A DNA stretch of 64,000 nt, taken from the NCBI GenBank assembly GCA_963556695.1, contig CAUWAG010000007.1, positions 1,054,001-1,118,000 of the forward strand, in the 5' to 3' direction. A program made the position numbers and the translations under genes. The first letter of the stretch is position 1; every line of letters starts with the position of its first letter. This document shows positions 14,391 to 25,339 of the stretch, piece after piece. The notes under the pieces are model-generated. The model was given only the letters and a program-made list of their open reading frames with translations. It ran no database searches and was not told where the DNA came from. This stretch comes from Anthostomella pinea (lineage: Eukaryota > Ascomycota > Sordariomycetes > Xylariales > Xylariaceae).

Positions 14391-15576
14391 GATGGAAGAC
14401 GAAGGGATGGTTTGTTGAGCAGGAGAGTGTGTAATGCCCGATGTGCGTCCCGCTGGGGATGGCTCGACATTGGATTACGAATAATTGTTGTTGTAAGGAA
14501 GAAGAAATTCCGTGCAAGGCTTGGTTCGTCGACAGAAGATAGACGAGAAAGCGAGAGAGGAAGATAAGGACACATATAAGCACACGGAAAATTGTGCGCA
14601 AATATCAACTCAATTTTGGTATTAAAAACACTGGTGGACGGACGAAAACTTAAAAGGGGTCAGGTGGCAGACTAAGTTACGCCTCAAACTTAAGTGGATG
14701 TGTGCCTCTACCAAAGTATTCTGTCAGCCCTTACCATGATAACGAACCGAGGTTTGACACTGGAAATATTGAATCACGAGGATTCTTCTTCTTGCTGCGG
14801 TGACACTCTCGTTGAAAAATCTTGCGGTGATGGCCCTTCAGAGTGAGCCAGCGAGATGCGGATTCGACAAGGCCCCATGATCTTTTTTGGCTCGGAAGAT
14901 TTCAGCACTACCAATTTACTGTTTTGTATTGCTTTCCCTCACAATGTATACGTCCAATTATATATGCTAGAGGGCTATCCCACTGCAGAGTCCAACAGCA
15001 GGCAGAAGTCCGTTTTTTACCTCTGGGTTCACCACATTTGCCCGAGCCAAACGGTACCACTGGATCCACAGCGAACTGAAGACATAGTGCACCAATAACA
15101 CTGATGTTACAGTCACGCTTCCAATGAAGGGAGCGAGGCCGTTATTTCTGTGCTAGGATGTTGGTCATGGTTCGCTCGCCTCCGCAGCCGCCGTGCATTG
15201 CCTCTAGCAACCATAAATCATAATACTTACTAGTGTACTCCTTTACTAGTTCGAGCTGTTTAGTCATGATTCTCGCCGGTCCGGTATCTTTGGGGGCATT
15301 TATGGCTTAGCATAGATGAGTACACCTTCTTAGATCATACAGCTCTTCCTGATGTCGCCGCAGAAAGTCGGGGACCTTAGTGGCGTCCTCACGTCGACCG
15401 GCCGGGACTGACAGTTTCCTATGCCCCTCCCATCATTTGAGGTCCAAGTTTGTCCATCCCATTCTATCGATAGGCTTCACGTCGATGGAATCCAGATAGC
15501 GTACTAGTCCCGTTGAGGTTTCCGGGTCGTTTGTCACGTGGCCGGCATATGCAAGTGCTCGCGTTATTATTATATC
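14391..15576. other. Upstream region of the MFS gene
   Basis: A TATATG-like motif lies about 185 bp upstream of the MFS ATG (near 14573-14578, minus sense). The remainder (to 15576) shows only short open frames and no repeats that I can recognise. Confidence 0.4.
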
Positions 15577-16547
15577 TTACGATGCCAAGTCGTTATAGGT
15601 ACTGTGGCTCTTGTCCTTTTCCGCCTCGTACATAGTTACCTCTTGCTCTTCGAGTCTGTCGATCACAGGCTTGGGCTTGGCGATTTTTCTCTTGGGTCGC
15701 TCCTTCGTCGCGGATTCTTCGGGACGCTGGTGGTCGCCAGGCTGTCGCTCTTGCAGAACGCGTGCTTCAAGCGCCTCGATTCTCTCTTGGAGAGACTGTA
15801 CCGTTCCGGCCAGCGGCTGCAGTGTCTCGATGTTACGGTATTACATAATACCTCCACATATTTATGTACATATATACCCCTAGCTTCCCCTTTCTTTTCC
15901 GACATTGCCTCTTCTTCCTTAGATATCGTTGAATCTAGATATTTCAACCCATCAGCTCTGACCAGCGCAGCTGCAGGCCTGATTGTCACACTCGATCATT
16001 TCATCCATTCTCATCACTGCATCATTTAGCCCACTCATGGTTGTCTTCAACGATGTTATGTCCCAGGGACAAAGTTTCCGCTTCGAGTAAGGCCAGGTAA
16101 AGATCAAACTTCTCCTGATACAACGAGCGTATGCGGTGCACTAGGCGACCAGGACGGGAGTATGACGAAAAGAAGGTACCAGGCGATGCTTGGGGTAAAG
16201 GAACTGGGCTACCCAGAACGGCTATCTTGGAACATACGTGTGGCATCAAGTAGCACCGGACGTTGGGATTGGGCTAGCTGCGGCGTTGATTGACTTGCGG
16301 GTTGGAGGACTCGGGAGTGGCGGCAGGAATTCGGTGGATCGGGAGAAAGGGGATGGAACGTAGGAAGCTATGGGCGATTACCAGGCGAGCGCAGCTCGAG
16401 AGTTATTGAATGAAACAGGGCCCGCACGGTATCGTCCTGGATGTCAATTTCCATTTTCTTCGCCAGGCTGCTCGTGGCAAGGAAGTCCAACAGAGCTCTG
16501 TACGAGTCGCGAGCCGACCTGGTGTCGGATGCGAGCTTGAGTTTTAC
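15577..16547 (-). pseudogene. Decayed coding region with coiled-coil C-terminus, unknown family
   Basis: Several stretches read as real protein on the minus strand but do not join into one frame. From 16547 a 59-codon stretch (with RALLDFLATSSLAKKMEIDI) runs to a TAG at 16370-16368, after which the same frame stays open to 16211. Next is a helical stretch (SLYQEKFDLYLALLEAETL) in another frame (about 16130-16030), then TTMSGLNDAVMRMDEMIE in a third. At about 15830-15660 comes a strong coiled coil (TVQSLQERIEALEARVL), followed by a Lys-rich segment and a TAA at 15579-15577. The frame changes are too close together for introns, so I read this as a gene broken by indels and at least one nonsense mutation. 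I do not recognise the family. It may be a continuation of the broken gene that hosts the transposons to the right. Confidence 0.45.
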
Positions 16548-16969
16548 TCATCCTCGACCTAGCAGAATATGGGACGCATCCCTATGCAAACACCACGCGA
16601 GCCCTGTATTCGCCATGGGCGCAGTTTCCACCGTTGCCGTACTAATGGCTGTGGTCGCGCCCCGGTGGGCACAGCGGGCCTGAGTCCTGACAATGCCAGA
16701 ATGCCCAAATGCCGGTGTACACCCGAGCCTTTGGGGTCGTACTGCTCATTCAGGCGATGGAACAAGCCGTCTTCTGAGCGGAACGTCGGAATTAAAAATA
16801 TAGGTTGATATTGACTTGGGTGACAAGCTTCAACTGGAATGGAAGGGCATACATCCTGCCGAAACGGATATCTCCGCTCCAGCGAACACAACAATTTTGC
16901 AAATACTGAACCATCTATGAGTGGCCGATGGGCTCCCATGAATGCTCGGCAGGGGACTGTTAGGCTTTG

Positions 16970-17319
16970 TCATTTTGGAACCGGTGGTATTTGGACTATT
17001 GAGGGATATGAAGGACTATGTCGTATGATTGGTTGAGTGAGTCGGTATGCAGTTCGTGGCAGTGTGGACGTGTAGGTTGGCGATGGGAAAGACATGGATG
17101 CTGTCAGGGATTTGGCCGCCTTCTTCGTGGTGCCAGATTGGCGGCCTGGACGGCGCTTGGCCGGTCGGGTTGGAGTAAATCCAGGAGTAGATCCAGATGC
17201 CGATGTACCCGGTGCAAATACACTCGCGCACAAGTATTTCCAGGCTCGGCGGCGTAGCGGAGAGATTGAAGGGGTGCTCGAGGAGGCGGTTGGAGTGTTA
17301 GGGGCCTCTGCCTTGATAA
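16970..17319 (-). pseudogene. Broken host gene, segment 4 (C-terminal side)
   Basis: Minus-strand coding stretch rich in Thr, Ser, Pro and Arg. If the Fot1/pogo element and one TA copy at 17320-17321/20890-20891 are skipped, the frame runs without a break from segment 3: an AT-hook-like GRPRKKG followed by a KAS-IIKAEAP junction. That in-frame junction (3570 bp removed, a multiple of three) is good evidence that the pogo element landed in pre-existing coding sequence. The frame ends at 16970. Function unknown. Confidence 0.5.
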
Positions 17320-18723
17320 TACCATCCCCCCCATAGAAGTCGGCCACCCCCACTAGTCGGCCAGCCAAATTGTGGGGTCACCACCAAAACACCCCCTTAT
17401 TCACCCACCCACGAATGAAGCTATTCAGATCAGAGATTTATGGCTATATTATTATTCGAAAGTGCTGAAGATGTTTACTCGTACAATCGTACGGGCGCCC
17501 GAATGGCTCACCCCGAACGGATGTGCCTAGGCTCCTATACAGCCTCCAAAACCTCCTCTTTAGCCGAGTCTTTGTCTTCGTCCTCTGAATCCTCTGAATC
17601 CATAACTACAACTTATGTTTTACCCGCAAGGGCACCAGGGGTGATAGTACCACCTGTACTTAGTATCTATGTGATTGTTCTGAATTTCTTGTTAGGATTA
17701 GGGACCTTTTTCTGTTTTTTAGGCCGTGCCTGCTCCAGTTCAGTCTCCAGAGCCTTGATCTTCCTTTCTTTATCATAAGCTCGGTCTCCTTAGCCTCGAA
17801 CGCGTTTGTTATCTTCCTATACTTCAGCCTGGTTCTTGGAGATCTTTTTTTGCCGAAATCCATGATCTGGCGACTCGTAGTAGGCGTCCGCTGGTCCTCT
17901 GGTTCAGAGCTTTCAGGGGTATTAAGCTCAGGGGTTTTCTTCTTGTCTTCTTGTATCTCTGGGTGCTTTAAATATTTCTTGTAGCTGATAGGATAACATC
18001 CAGTGACTTTGAAGCCAGAGAGGATGTTTTGCTTCATGAAGGCAGTAATTCTGGCCTTGCTATAGCACCGGATGAACTTGATCTTGTCAACAGGCGAGGC
18101 ATCCATCAAGGAATTCAGCTCAGAGAGGAATTTCTGGTAGTATGCCTTTAGGGCATTATAGGGACCGTGATCCAGGGGTTGCATGCCGTGACTAGTATGC
18201 GCAGGAAAGAAACAGAGCAACATGTTACCAAAAAATATATAGTTATGAATTCGTCCTATTAATACGCATTAAATCATATTAAATCAGAAAAAAATAAAAG
18301 AAGTCCATTTAAAATAAGGAAAAATCGTATATATATGGAGGTGTGGCTCTTATGGCCATTGCAGTATCAAGAGAATAGCCTCAGACTGGTCTCTTCCTCG
18401 TTCTTTGTCTGCCTATGGGAGGAAAATATCTTTTAGCCACTTGCAGACTATAGCATTCAAAGTCCAGCCGTTTTCTGAGCATATACAGTGCCAATTATGG
18501 TCTTTTTAAGCTCGTCAATGAACCATTACACTTAGAGGTCCTTCCCCTTAAAGATAATACCTGGTTTAAGGATTTTTCCAGTTGCTGAGATGGTCTCGAT
18601 GAAAGAGGTCCAGCTACGGCCATGTGGCCTCTTTAAGAAGGCTTTTTTAGTAATAGAACTACATAGAACTAGGGAATCAATGCCTGTGAATCTAATGAGA
18701 TTTTTTCTGGAATTAAAGTGGTA

Positions 18724-20072
18724 TACTGACCCTCCAAAAGTCTCCGAGCATCCACCATGCTAGTTTCAAAACGCGTCTACGCGCTCACGACCCCCTTCCT
18801 TCTTCATCTTTTATTTACTTAATACCAAAATAATGGATTTACAAAAAGTCGGTACCATTCTGACCGCAAATCGCGGGCCAACCCAGGAATTCACCTCCAA
18901 AGCTCGTGCAGCGATTGTGGCTGCCAGGGCGGCAGGCGCAAGGCGCGACAATGTCGCGAGCGCGTTCCATCTGGATTGGCCTCAAACCGTGACCGACATT
19001 ATCAACACTGCTAGAGAGCACAACACCACGATCTCTCGACCTCGAAAGGGAGCCACAAAGACTCTGAGTAAGCGCGGAGAAGCTCAGTTAATTAAAATGA
19101 TACAAAAGTACCCCAGGGCTACCTACAAAGAGCTCAAGAAGGAGAACAGGGTCCTCTATTCTTATACAACTATTAAGCGCGTTCTTTGCGCTTACGGACT
19201 TCGTAAGTGGAGGGTGGCAAGGCGGATCGAGCTTACAGAAGATGACACACAAGAGAGGCTCGCTTTTTGCAATAAATATGACTCTCTAGAGGCTCTGGAG
19301 GAGCTGATACAAACGCTCTTCTCAGACGAAGTCATGGTCCAGAATTCACCTGATAATCCGGGCAATTGGGTCATCCGCCTCTCTTCTGAATGTTACAGAC
19401 AGGATCTCGTGAACCCTTGGAGTCATGGGAGACCCTGTATCTCCATTATGCGTTAGGCTTTGATCTGATTACGTGGCAAAGAAGGTGGGTTAAGCAAAAT
19501 CATCTTCTGTGAGCCCGATAAGGATGCTCTTTGCAGAGGAGTATCTTTAGCTTCATACCAAGATGTCCTAGAGGAAGGGCTCCTTCCGTTTTACGAGGCT
19601 GGGGATCCTTTTATGCAAGATAACGCTCGCATCTATCGATTTGGAGGCACTCCAGAGTGGCTAGAGGAGCACGGCATCTGGACGATTGAATGGCCTGCTC
19701 ACAGCCCTGATTTGAACCTAATCGAGCATGTTTGGGCACTTCTGAAGAAGCAGATACAGAGAATCGAGCCTGATTTCGCTGATTTAAAGGCTAATATTGC
19801 CCACGAGGCATATGCCAGAGAGTTAATCAAAAAGGCGTGGTCAGAGATCGATCCTGAGGATGTACGCGTTCTCATCGAACCTCTTGGCAACCAAATCGCC
19901 GCAGTGAAAAAGGCAGGTGGCTGGTACACACACTATGGAATGGCCTACATAATATAATTTTTTCTGTATTATTATAGTGAGAAATGGGTGTGTGGTAAAT
20001 GCTGAAAGTTGGAAGGTGTAGGCGTTGAGGGCTGCTCGAAAAGTGGGCTCGGAGACTTCTGGCCGGGGAGTG
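18724..20072 (+). mobile_element. Tc1-like (DD34E) transposon nested in the pogo element
   Basis: 1349 bp, bounded by TA (18722-18723 and 20073-20074). It has 26-bp imperfect terminal inverted repeats containing AAGTCTCCGAGC (about 20 of 26 positions match). Removing the element and one TA restores the pogo transposase frame (TA completes a Tyr codon). It is inserted in the opposite orientation to its host element. Confidence 0.85.
18833..19957 (+). pseudogene. Tc1/mariner-type transposase with in-frame stops
   Basis: One frame from ATG 18833 to 19957 encodes an N-terminal HTH region (about residues 20-125), then the catalytic core: LFSDEVMV (first Asp), MQDNARIY (second Asp) and HSPDLNLIEHVW (Glu). 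There are 34 residues between the second Asp and the Glu, the DD34E signature of Tc1-like elements. The frame is interrupted by TAG at 19454-19456 and a TGA a few codons later. The region between the first and second Asp is degraded, so the protein cannot be made intact. Confidence 0.88.
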
Positions 20073-20891
20073 TAGATATAGCTACCAAAACCCGCCATAA
20101 TGCCGCCCTTATCGACGTTATAGGTGTTCTTTGGCTTCATCCAGCCGTAATCTTTGAGAATTTCGAAAAATCAGTTGATTAACTTGGGCGTGAACCCCTT
20201 GAAGCGTGCTGCTTCTATCCTTTTGCCGACTTTTGTCTTAATTTTGGGGTTGCGGCACTTGAACGCTGCCATGAAGGTGTCTCCTAGAGGGCCCTCATCT
20301 CCCTTCTTCTTTAACAGCTTCTTGACAATCTCACGAACCAGGAAGTGCGAAGAGGCTAGGCCAAGCTTTTCCTGTAATAAAATCCATTTGATTGTAGTCT
20401 TTTCCTGTGCAGGGGATAGTCTCTGTTGCTGTGTGTGGGCTTTGGTTCTGGTAGCCTTGCCGTTAAGTCGATCAGACAGCGTTTGGTGCGGAATACCGTG
20501 TTTTCGACCAGCGTTTTGTACAGATAGGCCCTTATCTGTGATATCTAAGATGGCCAAAGCCATCTGATCCTGCGTATACAAATAGGGAGGCATTTTGGGC
20601 GTCTATACGATGCTGCGGTGCATATAGAATGAGGCTTCAGGAGAGCCGCAAAAATCTCTATTAAGGTATTAAAAGCGGGGTAATAGCTCCTCAATCACGT
20701 AAGCCGGGAGGGGTAAATTTAGCATTGGGGAAAACCTCAAGATCAGGGCTATCTAGAGCACTGAATACATCGTGAATAGCTTCAATATCAGGCTGAATCC
20801 GTATAAGTGAACATGTGGGAGTTTTGGTGGTGATGGTGGGGTTTGGCTGGCCGACTAGTGGGGGTGGCTGACTTATATAGGGGGGATGGTA

Positions 20892-22443
20892 CTGGCCTTG
20901 ACGATGCCTTTCTTGCGAGGCCTACCGCAGCGCTTCTGGACTGGAGCGTCTGTTCCTCGAGAGGGCGAATGCCAACAAGATGGGTCTTGATTTGTTGAAG
21001 CTGACTGGAAAACCATCCGGAATACTATTCTAGAGATCAGTAACGTTACGCCACAATAAGCTATCAAAAGAATAATCGTACATCTGCCTAGCCCAAGGGA
21101 AGACTCCTCTTGCAACTCGAAATCTGTGATGCCGACTCGGGTCAGCAAGTCTCGGCCGAAGTTGAACAACGCCATGGTAAAAGCTTGCCAATTCATATCC
21201 TCATTTTCCCATAGCTTCTCCTCGAAGCCAAATTCGTTGAAGGGTATGGGGATTTGGTCGGTTGGAAGAAAGCGGCTAGGCTGCCGGCCTCTGAAGCTTG
21301 AAAGAATCTGCTGAGGAGGGCACTTGGCTATTATTTTGTTGGTTAGTTATCACAATAGATTAATATAGAGGGTCGTACCGCATTCAGAAGCTAGTCCAAC
21401 TATAATCCGTCAAACGATCCACGCGGGATTTGTATCTTGTCCGGACAGATTATGTTTTCCAGTTCTGACGCATTTTCGCCTGTCTTGGCGTCGTCTCGTT
21501 GTTTCCCGGCTTGGAGGTATCCCCTCCGGTTTTGTCATCGGCTCCTCCATTATCGTCTCTGGCAGACCAGGGGTGGCCAGTCATAAATCTCCGCGAATCT
21601 AGCGTTATGCCCGACTTGTCTGGATTCTGTGCCATCATGGCGAAGGTCTTAAGCTCTATGCAAACGTGGTACCTAGGCTAGGGCTGCTTGTAGTTTTATT
21701 TTTTGGTTGCTGCTACGGCGGCTACGCTTTTATCTGTGCATTCGGCTATTCTGGCGAGTGAGTGTCCGCATGCTTGCAGTCTTGCTGCCTCGCGGCGGTC
21801 CTTGGCTTCGAGTTGGAGGGCGAATTGTAGACTCTTAGCTTCTCTTTGCAAAGCACGTTGGCAAACTAGCCACCATATCTCGCCGAGAATTCGAATTGTC
21901 GTTGTCTTTGTATTTTCTTCATGAAGCCCTGCTTTTCTCCTCGCTTAAGCCCGAATAGGGAACTATAGGGGGCGATGTCGCGCTTCCATGTTGCAAATTG
22001 CTTAAGAAGCCAAATCTTGACGCGACCAAGTTGGTACTGTTCGTCGTACATGGCGGTAATCTGACACAAGGGGTCCGGATGTTAAATTTAACCGCCAATT
22101 GATAAGTGGTCAGCGCCTGGCTCAGCTCGCGTCCGGGATGGGGAGGTCCACCGGCAATGGAGTCCGGTAGAACGATGTCAGGACAAATCAAAGAGCTATG
22201 ATAGGCTGAGTATTAGACAGGTTTCCATCCAGAGCCAAGGGAAGAAATTATCCATCGTACACACGCGTTGTTCATGAAAAAGGCGGTCTCTTCCTCGATA
22301 CACTGCAGCCCTCAAAGTGTTAGCGCCAGAGTCAACGTCTTCGACGGGGTCACCGTCTCTGGCCATAGTTAGGGCGGTTGCAGCTACAACTGAACAGTCG
22401 CTGTGCAGACTCAGTTTACGGGCTTGATGACATCTGAGGCATT
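20892..22443 (-). pseudogene. Broken host gene, segment 3
   Basis: Minus-strand stretches with clear protein-like composition in changing frames. About 22320-22080 holds CIEEETAFFMNNACVRW and IAGGPPHPGRELSQALTTYQ, with TAA in frame at PV*YSAY. About 21880-21690 holds a long helix (QREAKSLQFALQLEAKDRRE). About 21310-21085 holds FEEKLWENEDMNWQAF and LFNFGRDLLTRVGITDFELQ. The last part has KRCGRPRKKGIVKAS. A CTAAC...TAG acceptor near 21330 suggests a genuine intron. The nonsense codons fit CAA/CGA to TAA/TGA changes. I do not recognise the family; the AT-hook-like motif hints at a nuclear protein, no more. Confidence 0.5.
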
Positions 22444-22448
22444 ATTAC
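22444..22448. repeat. Target-site duplication ATTAC of the gypsy element (left)
   Basis: ATTAC directly abuts the left LTR and is repeated at 31208-31212 next to the right LTR. A 5-bp duplication is typical of Ty3/gypsy integration. Confidence 0.9.
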
Positions 22449-22671
22449 TGTCACGGCGAGCGTACTGAGGAGCTGGGACATGGCCGGCAGCAAGCAGCTA
22501 TTACTCTATTGACGAGAATATCAAGACTAGAGAGGAAAGGAAGAGAGAGAGAGAGATAGGTACAGTGGGAGGTTGCCCCTTTAAGGGGATCCTCTGGTCA
22601 GATCCTTCCCCTATTGGGAGGTATCCACTTGTCATGTGGGAAGGTCTGTGCAGGCCGCCACAGCCGTCACA
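22449..22671 (-). repeat. Gypsy 3' LTR
   Basis: 223-bp copy starting TGTCACGGCG and ending CCGTCACA on plus. It differs from the partner LTR at two positions, both G/A. It contains a (GA)n run at about 22543-22556. Confidence 0.95.
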
Positions 22672-22817
22672 CTACTCTCCCCCTTATCAAAGTCGGTTTA
22701 CGACGATGATTTCTTACGAGTTCTTCTTACTCCTTGTGCAGAGCCCCTTACAGGCAAGTTGTCTTCCTTATGATCAGTTAGGTCCTGATCATCAGCAGCA
22801 GCCTCTATCCATTGCTG

Positions 22818-23371
22818 GCCGTATGGCGCAATGGTCAAATGCGCCTGGTTGTGTTCTCGTTTGTGCGGTGGGCGACGAGAACAAGTGGGTTCGAATCCTG
22901 CTATGGCCCCCTTCTGACCCGGCTTGTGCGAGTCGACAACCAGCACACGACAGTGGAGAGGCCCCTTATCGCAGAGCCCGATAGCCAAGCAGCTTGTCTC
23001 CACAACACCCACTCCTGCGAGGTTTTTCCCCTTGTGGTTTCCCTCGCCAGCAGATAACAAACACCTATTTCACCCACCAATGCGACATATATCGAACGGC
23101 TACTGGAACGATGTGTACACCAGAGTACTGAGGTTCACTGGGTCGCTTAGTCACTGGATAGGAGATTTTTCTGACGGAATCGTGCTTGGGTATTGACTAA
23201 AACCATCTGGTCACTCCAGATTGGTACCGCTACAACGAGGATAGGCTCGTGCGCGGATCTGAATGTATCTAGACTGACACCTCTATAACCTTGCGATGCA
23301 ATGGCTCTGGGAGGCGTGGTTTGCCCTGTTGAGGGACTGCACCCACGATAAATACAAAACAAACAAACAAA
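22818..23371 (+). mobile_element. tRNA-derived SINE-like retroposon, copy 1
   Basis: 554 bp flanked by a perfect 15-bp duplication CTCTATCCATTGCTG (22803-22817 and 23372-23386). The 5' head resembles a tRNA gene. GGCCGTA near the start can pair with TATGGCC about 90 bp later. TGGCGCAATGG fits the Pol III A box and GGTTCGAATCC is a perfect B box. The anticodon-arm region is replaced by a longer hairpin (GTTCTCGT/ACGAGAAC). The body is of unknown origin and the 3' end is an A-rich (AAAC)n tail. Without the insert, the gypsy integrase tail reads on in frame. There is no open frame of its own, so it must have used another element's machinery. Confidence 0.85.
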
Positions 23372-25339
23372 CTCTATCCATTGCTGTAACCTTTGAGGTG
23401 GACCTGGCGCCTTGGGATTTGCCTCATGGAACTCTTTGACGCGTACAGCTGAGCCTCTGAAGTTAGCTGCTGGGTACCACATCGGGTCAGGATCATGACC
23501 TGTCCATTCAGCCTGGTACTCCAGCTTGCCCCGGGTTTGGCGGAAGGACAGAATTTTGTTAACTTCCCACTCAGGAACCCCATCCACGTTGACGGGAGGC
23601 GGTGGAGGGATCACCTGACCTGGGACAGGGTTATTTGGTGACCGTACTAAGCGGCTTGCATTGATAACCCGATGAGCGTTTATCCCAGGGGGTAAGTCAA
23701 TCTCAAAGGCATTCTCATTGACCTGTTTGATAACCCGATATGGTCCCATATAGGGGTTGTCCAACCCATCATGTGGGCGGTCAGTGCGCCATGCTCCTTT
23801 GCGGACATATACCATATCTTCTGGCTTCCAGTCAATTGGTCGTCGGGATTTGTCAGCCTGTTTCTTGTACTCTGTTTGTGCCTTGAAGAGGTTGGTTTTG
23901 GCCCATACCACAGCCTGTGCCCGGCGTTCAGCAAATTCTTGAGCGTCTGAACGACTCAGCTGCTCTGTAATAGGCGTCTTTCTTGAGAGAGGACTGCGTT
24001 TATCCCAGTCAAACGTCATGACTAGAAGAAACCCCATTTCAACCTCAGCTGGAGATAAGCCAGTATTTGTATGAGATTGTGTGGCGTAAGCAAAATCCAG
24101 ACAGGGCAGCAATTGAGACCAGTCATCCTGAAAATGGCTTATAAAGGGTCGGAGCTTGGTCTGGAGGAACTGGTTGATGGTCTCTATCTGACCATCCGTC
24201 TGAGGGTGCTCTGCAGTAGAGCGGCGTAGGTCCATCCCTATAAGCTTGGCTAGTTTATCCAAAAAGGCAGCAATGAACTGGGGACCATGGTCTAAAGTTA
24301 CAGTCTCAGGGGTGCCATAGACCCTCCAAGGTCCATTGAAGTATAAGGTGGCAAGGTCCTTGGCTGTACATGTCTTATATGTTGGAATAGACCACGGGCG
24401 TTTGCCTAGTCGGTCTACCACCACATAGATTGTGTCATAGCCTAGCTTGTCTTTTGGCATGGTCTTGAAGTCCATAGAGACATGTTGCCAAGGACAATCT
24501 GGTATAGGCAGAGGCTGTAGCAAGCCGGCTGGCTTAAGACGGGAATTGCGGCCTCTGCCACATTCTGGGCAATGAGCGCAATAGCGGTCTATGAAAGCAC
24601 CCATACCAGGCCAGGAATAACGCTCTGCTACTAAGGCACGCATCTTGTTCCGATCAGGGTGTGCACGGGAAGGTAGTCTGTGAATCTCATCACAAAGTTG
24701 TGTATGTAGGTGCCCCTCATTAGGCACCACAAGGCGTCCCTCTTTCAACAATAAGCCATCAACAAGACTATAACCTTGCTGACTGTGTTTGGCTTTTTCC
24801 CGCTCAAGGAGTAGGGTCTCTGAAGAGCGGTTGGCTGTCAAGATGGCATCAATAAGCTGAACACCCTCTAGAGAACCGTCTGGGTCCTGGTTGTTGGCTT
24901 TTAAGGTGGCCACAATGGCACATACCAGGTTGTCTTCTGGACTAGATGACGAGTCGGTCACAGGCAGGTCAACGGGTCCATTGAACCTTTCAACAGGTAG
25001 GAGGATCTGGCGGCGACTTTCATCCTTAATGGCCTTTTGTGTAGCCAGATCTACAGCTTTTCGTGATAGAGTATCAGCTATCAGGTTCTCCCTACCTGGA
25101 CAGAAAGAGATGGTGAAGTCCAGGCCCGAGATATCCTCACTCCAGGCTGCTTGTCGAGTATTGAGCTGTCGCTTAGTGACAAAGTACTGGAGTGCCTGAT
25201 GATCTGTGAAAACAGAAAAGGGATGCTGAAGGGCAATGAGCATGTGGTTCTATTCTCGCATGGCATAGACAATTGCCAGTAGTTCCTTGTCATGGATGGG
25301 ATAGTTGCACTCTGCTGCATTCATAGTTCGCGACAAATA

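Larger units (their letters stand above)
17660..20593 (-). pseudogene. Fot1/pogo transposase, decayed and split
   Basis: DDE_1-family transposase reading from ATG 20593. An N-terminal psq-type helix-turn-helix and a CENP-B/Tc5 HTH (about 20590-20171) are followed by a TGA in frame. The frame then resumes with YNVDKGGI (first catalytic Asp, about 20120). The Tc1 element interrupts it at 20072. On the far side the same frame continues at 18720 (RPHGRSWTSFIETI, then several TAA/TGA/TAG codons). The second catalytic motif, normally DGHxSH, reads NGHKSH (18360-18343): Asp has become Asn. The C-terminal part (18223-17660) has HTSHGMQPLDHG with the third Asp intact. The damage is mostly C:G to T:A. 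It acted as cut-and-paste transposase; it is now dead. Confidence 0.85.
17322..20889 (-). mobile_element. Fot1/pogo-type DNA transposon (copy B), itself interrupted by a Tc1 element
   Basis: Flanked by a TA duplication (17320-17321 and 20890-20891). Long terminal inverted repeats start CCATCCCCCC and share CCACCCCCACTAGTCGGCCA (left end about 17322-17370, right end about 20842-20889). After subtracting the 1349-bp Tc1 insertion and its duplicated TA, the element is about 2.2 kb, in line with Fot1-like elements. It sits inside the broken minus-strand gene in the same orientation. Several stops in the transposase show it is inactive. Confidence 0.85.

Noticed and set aside
17322..20889. The C-rich flanks CCATCCCCCC on both sides of pogo B as a separate small element
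   Set aside because: They are explained as the outer part of pogo B's own inverted repeats, since TA lies directly outside them and the host frame reads across.
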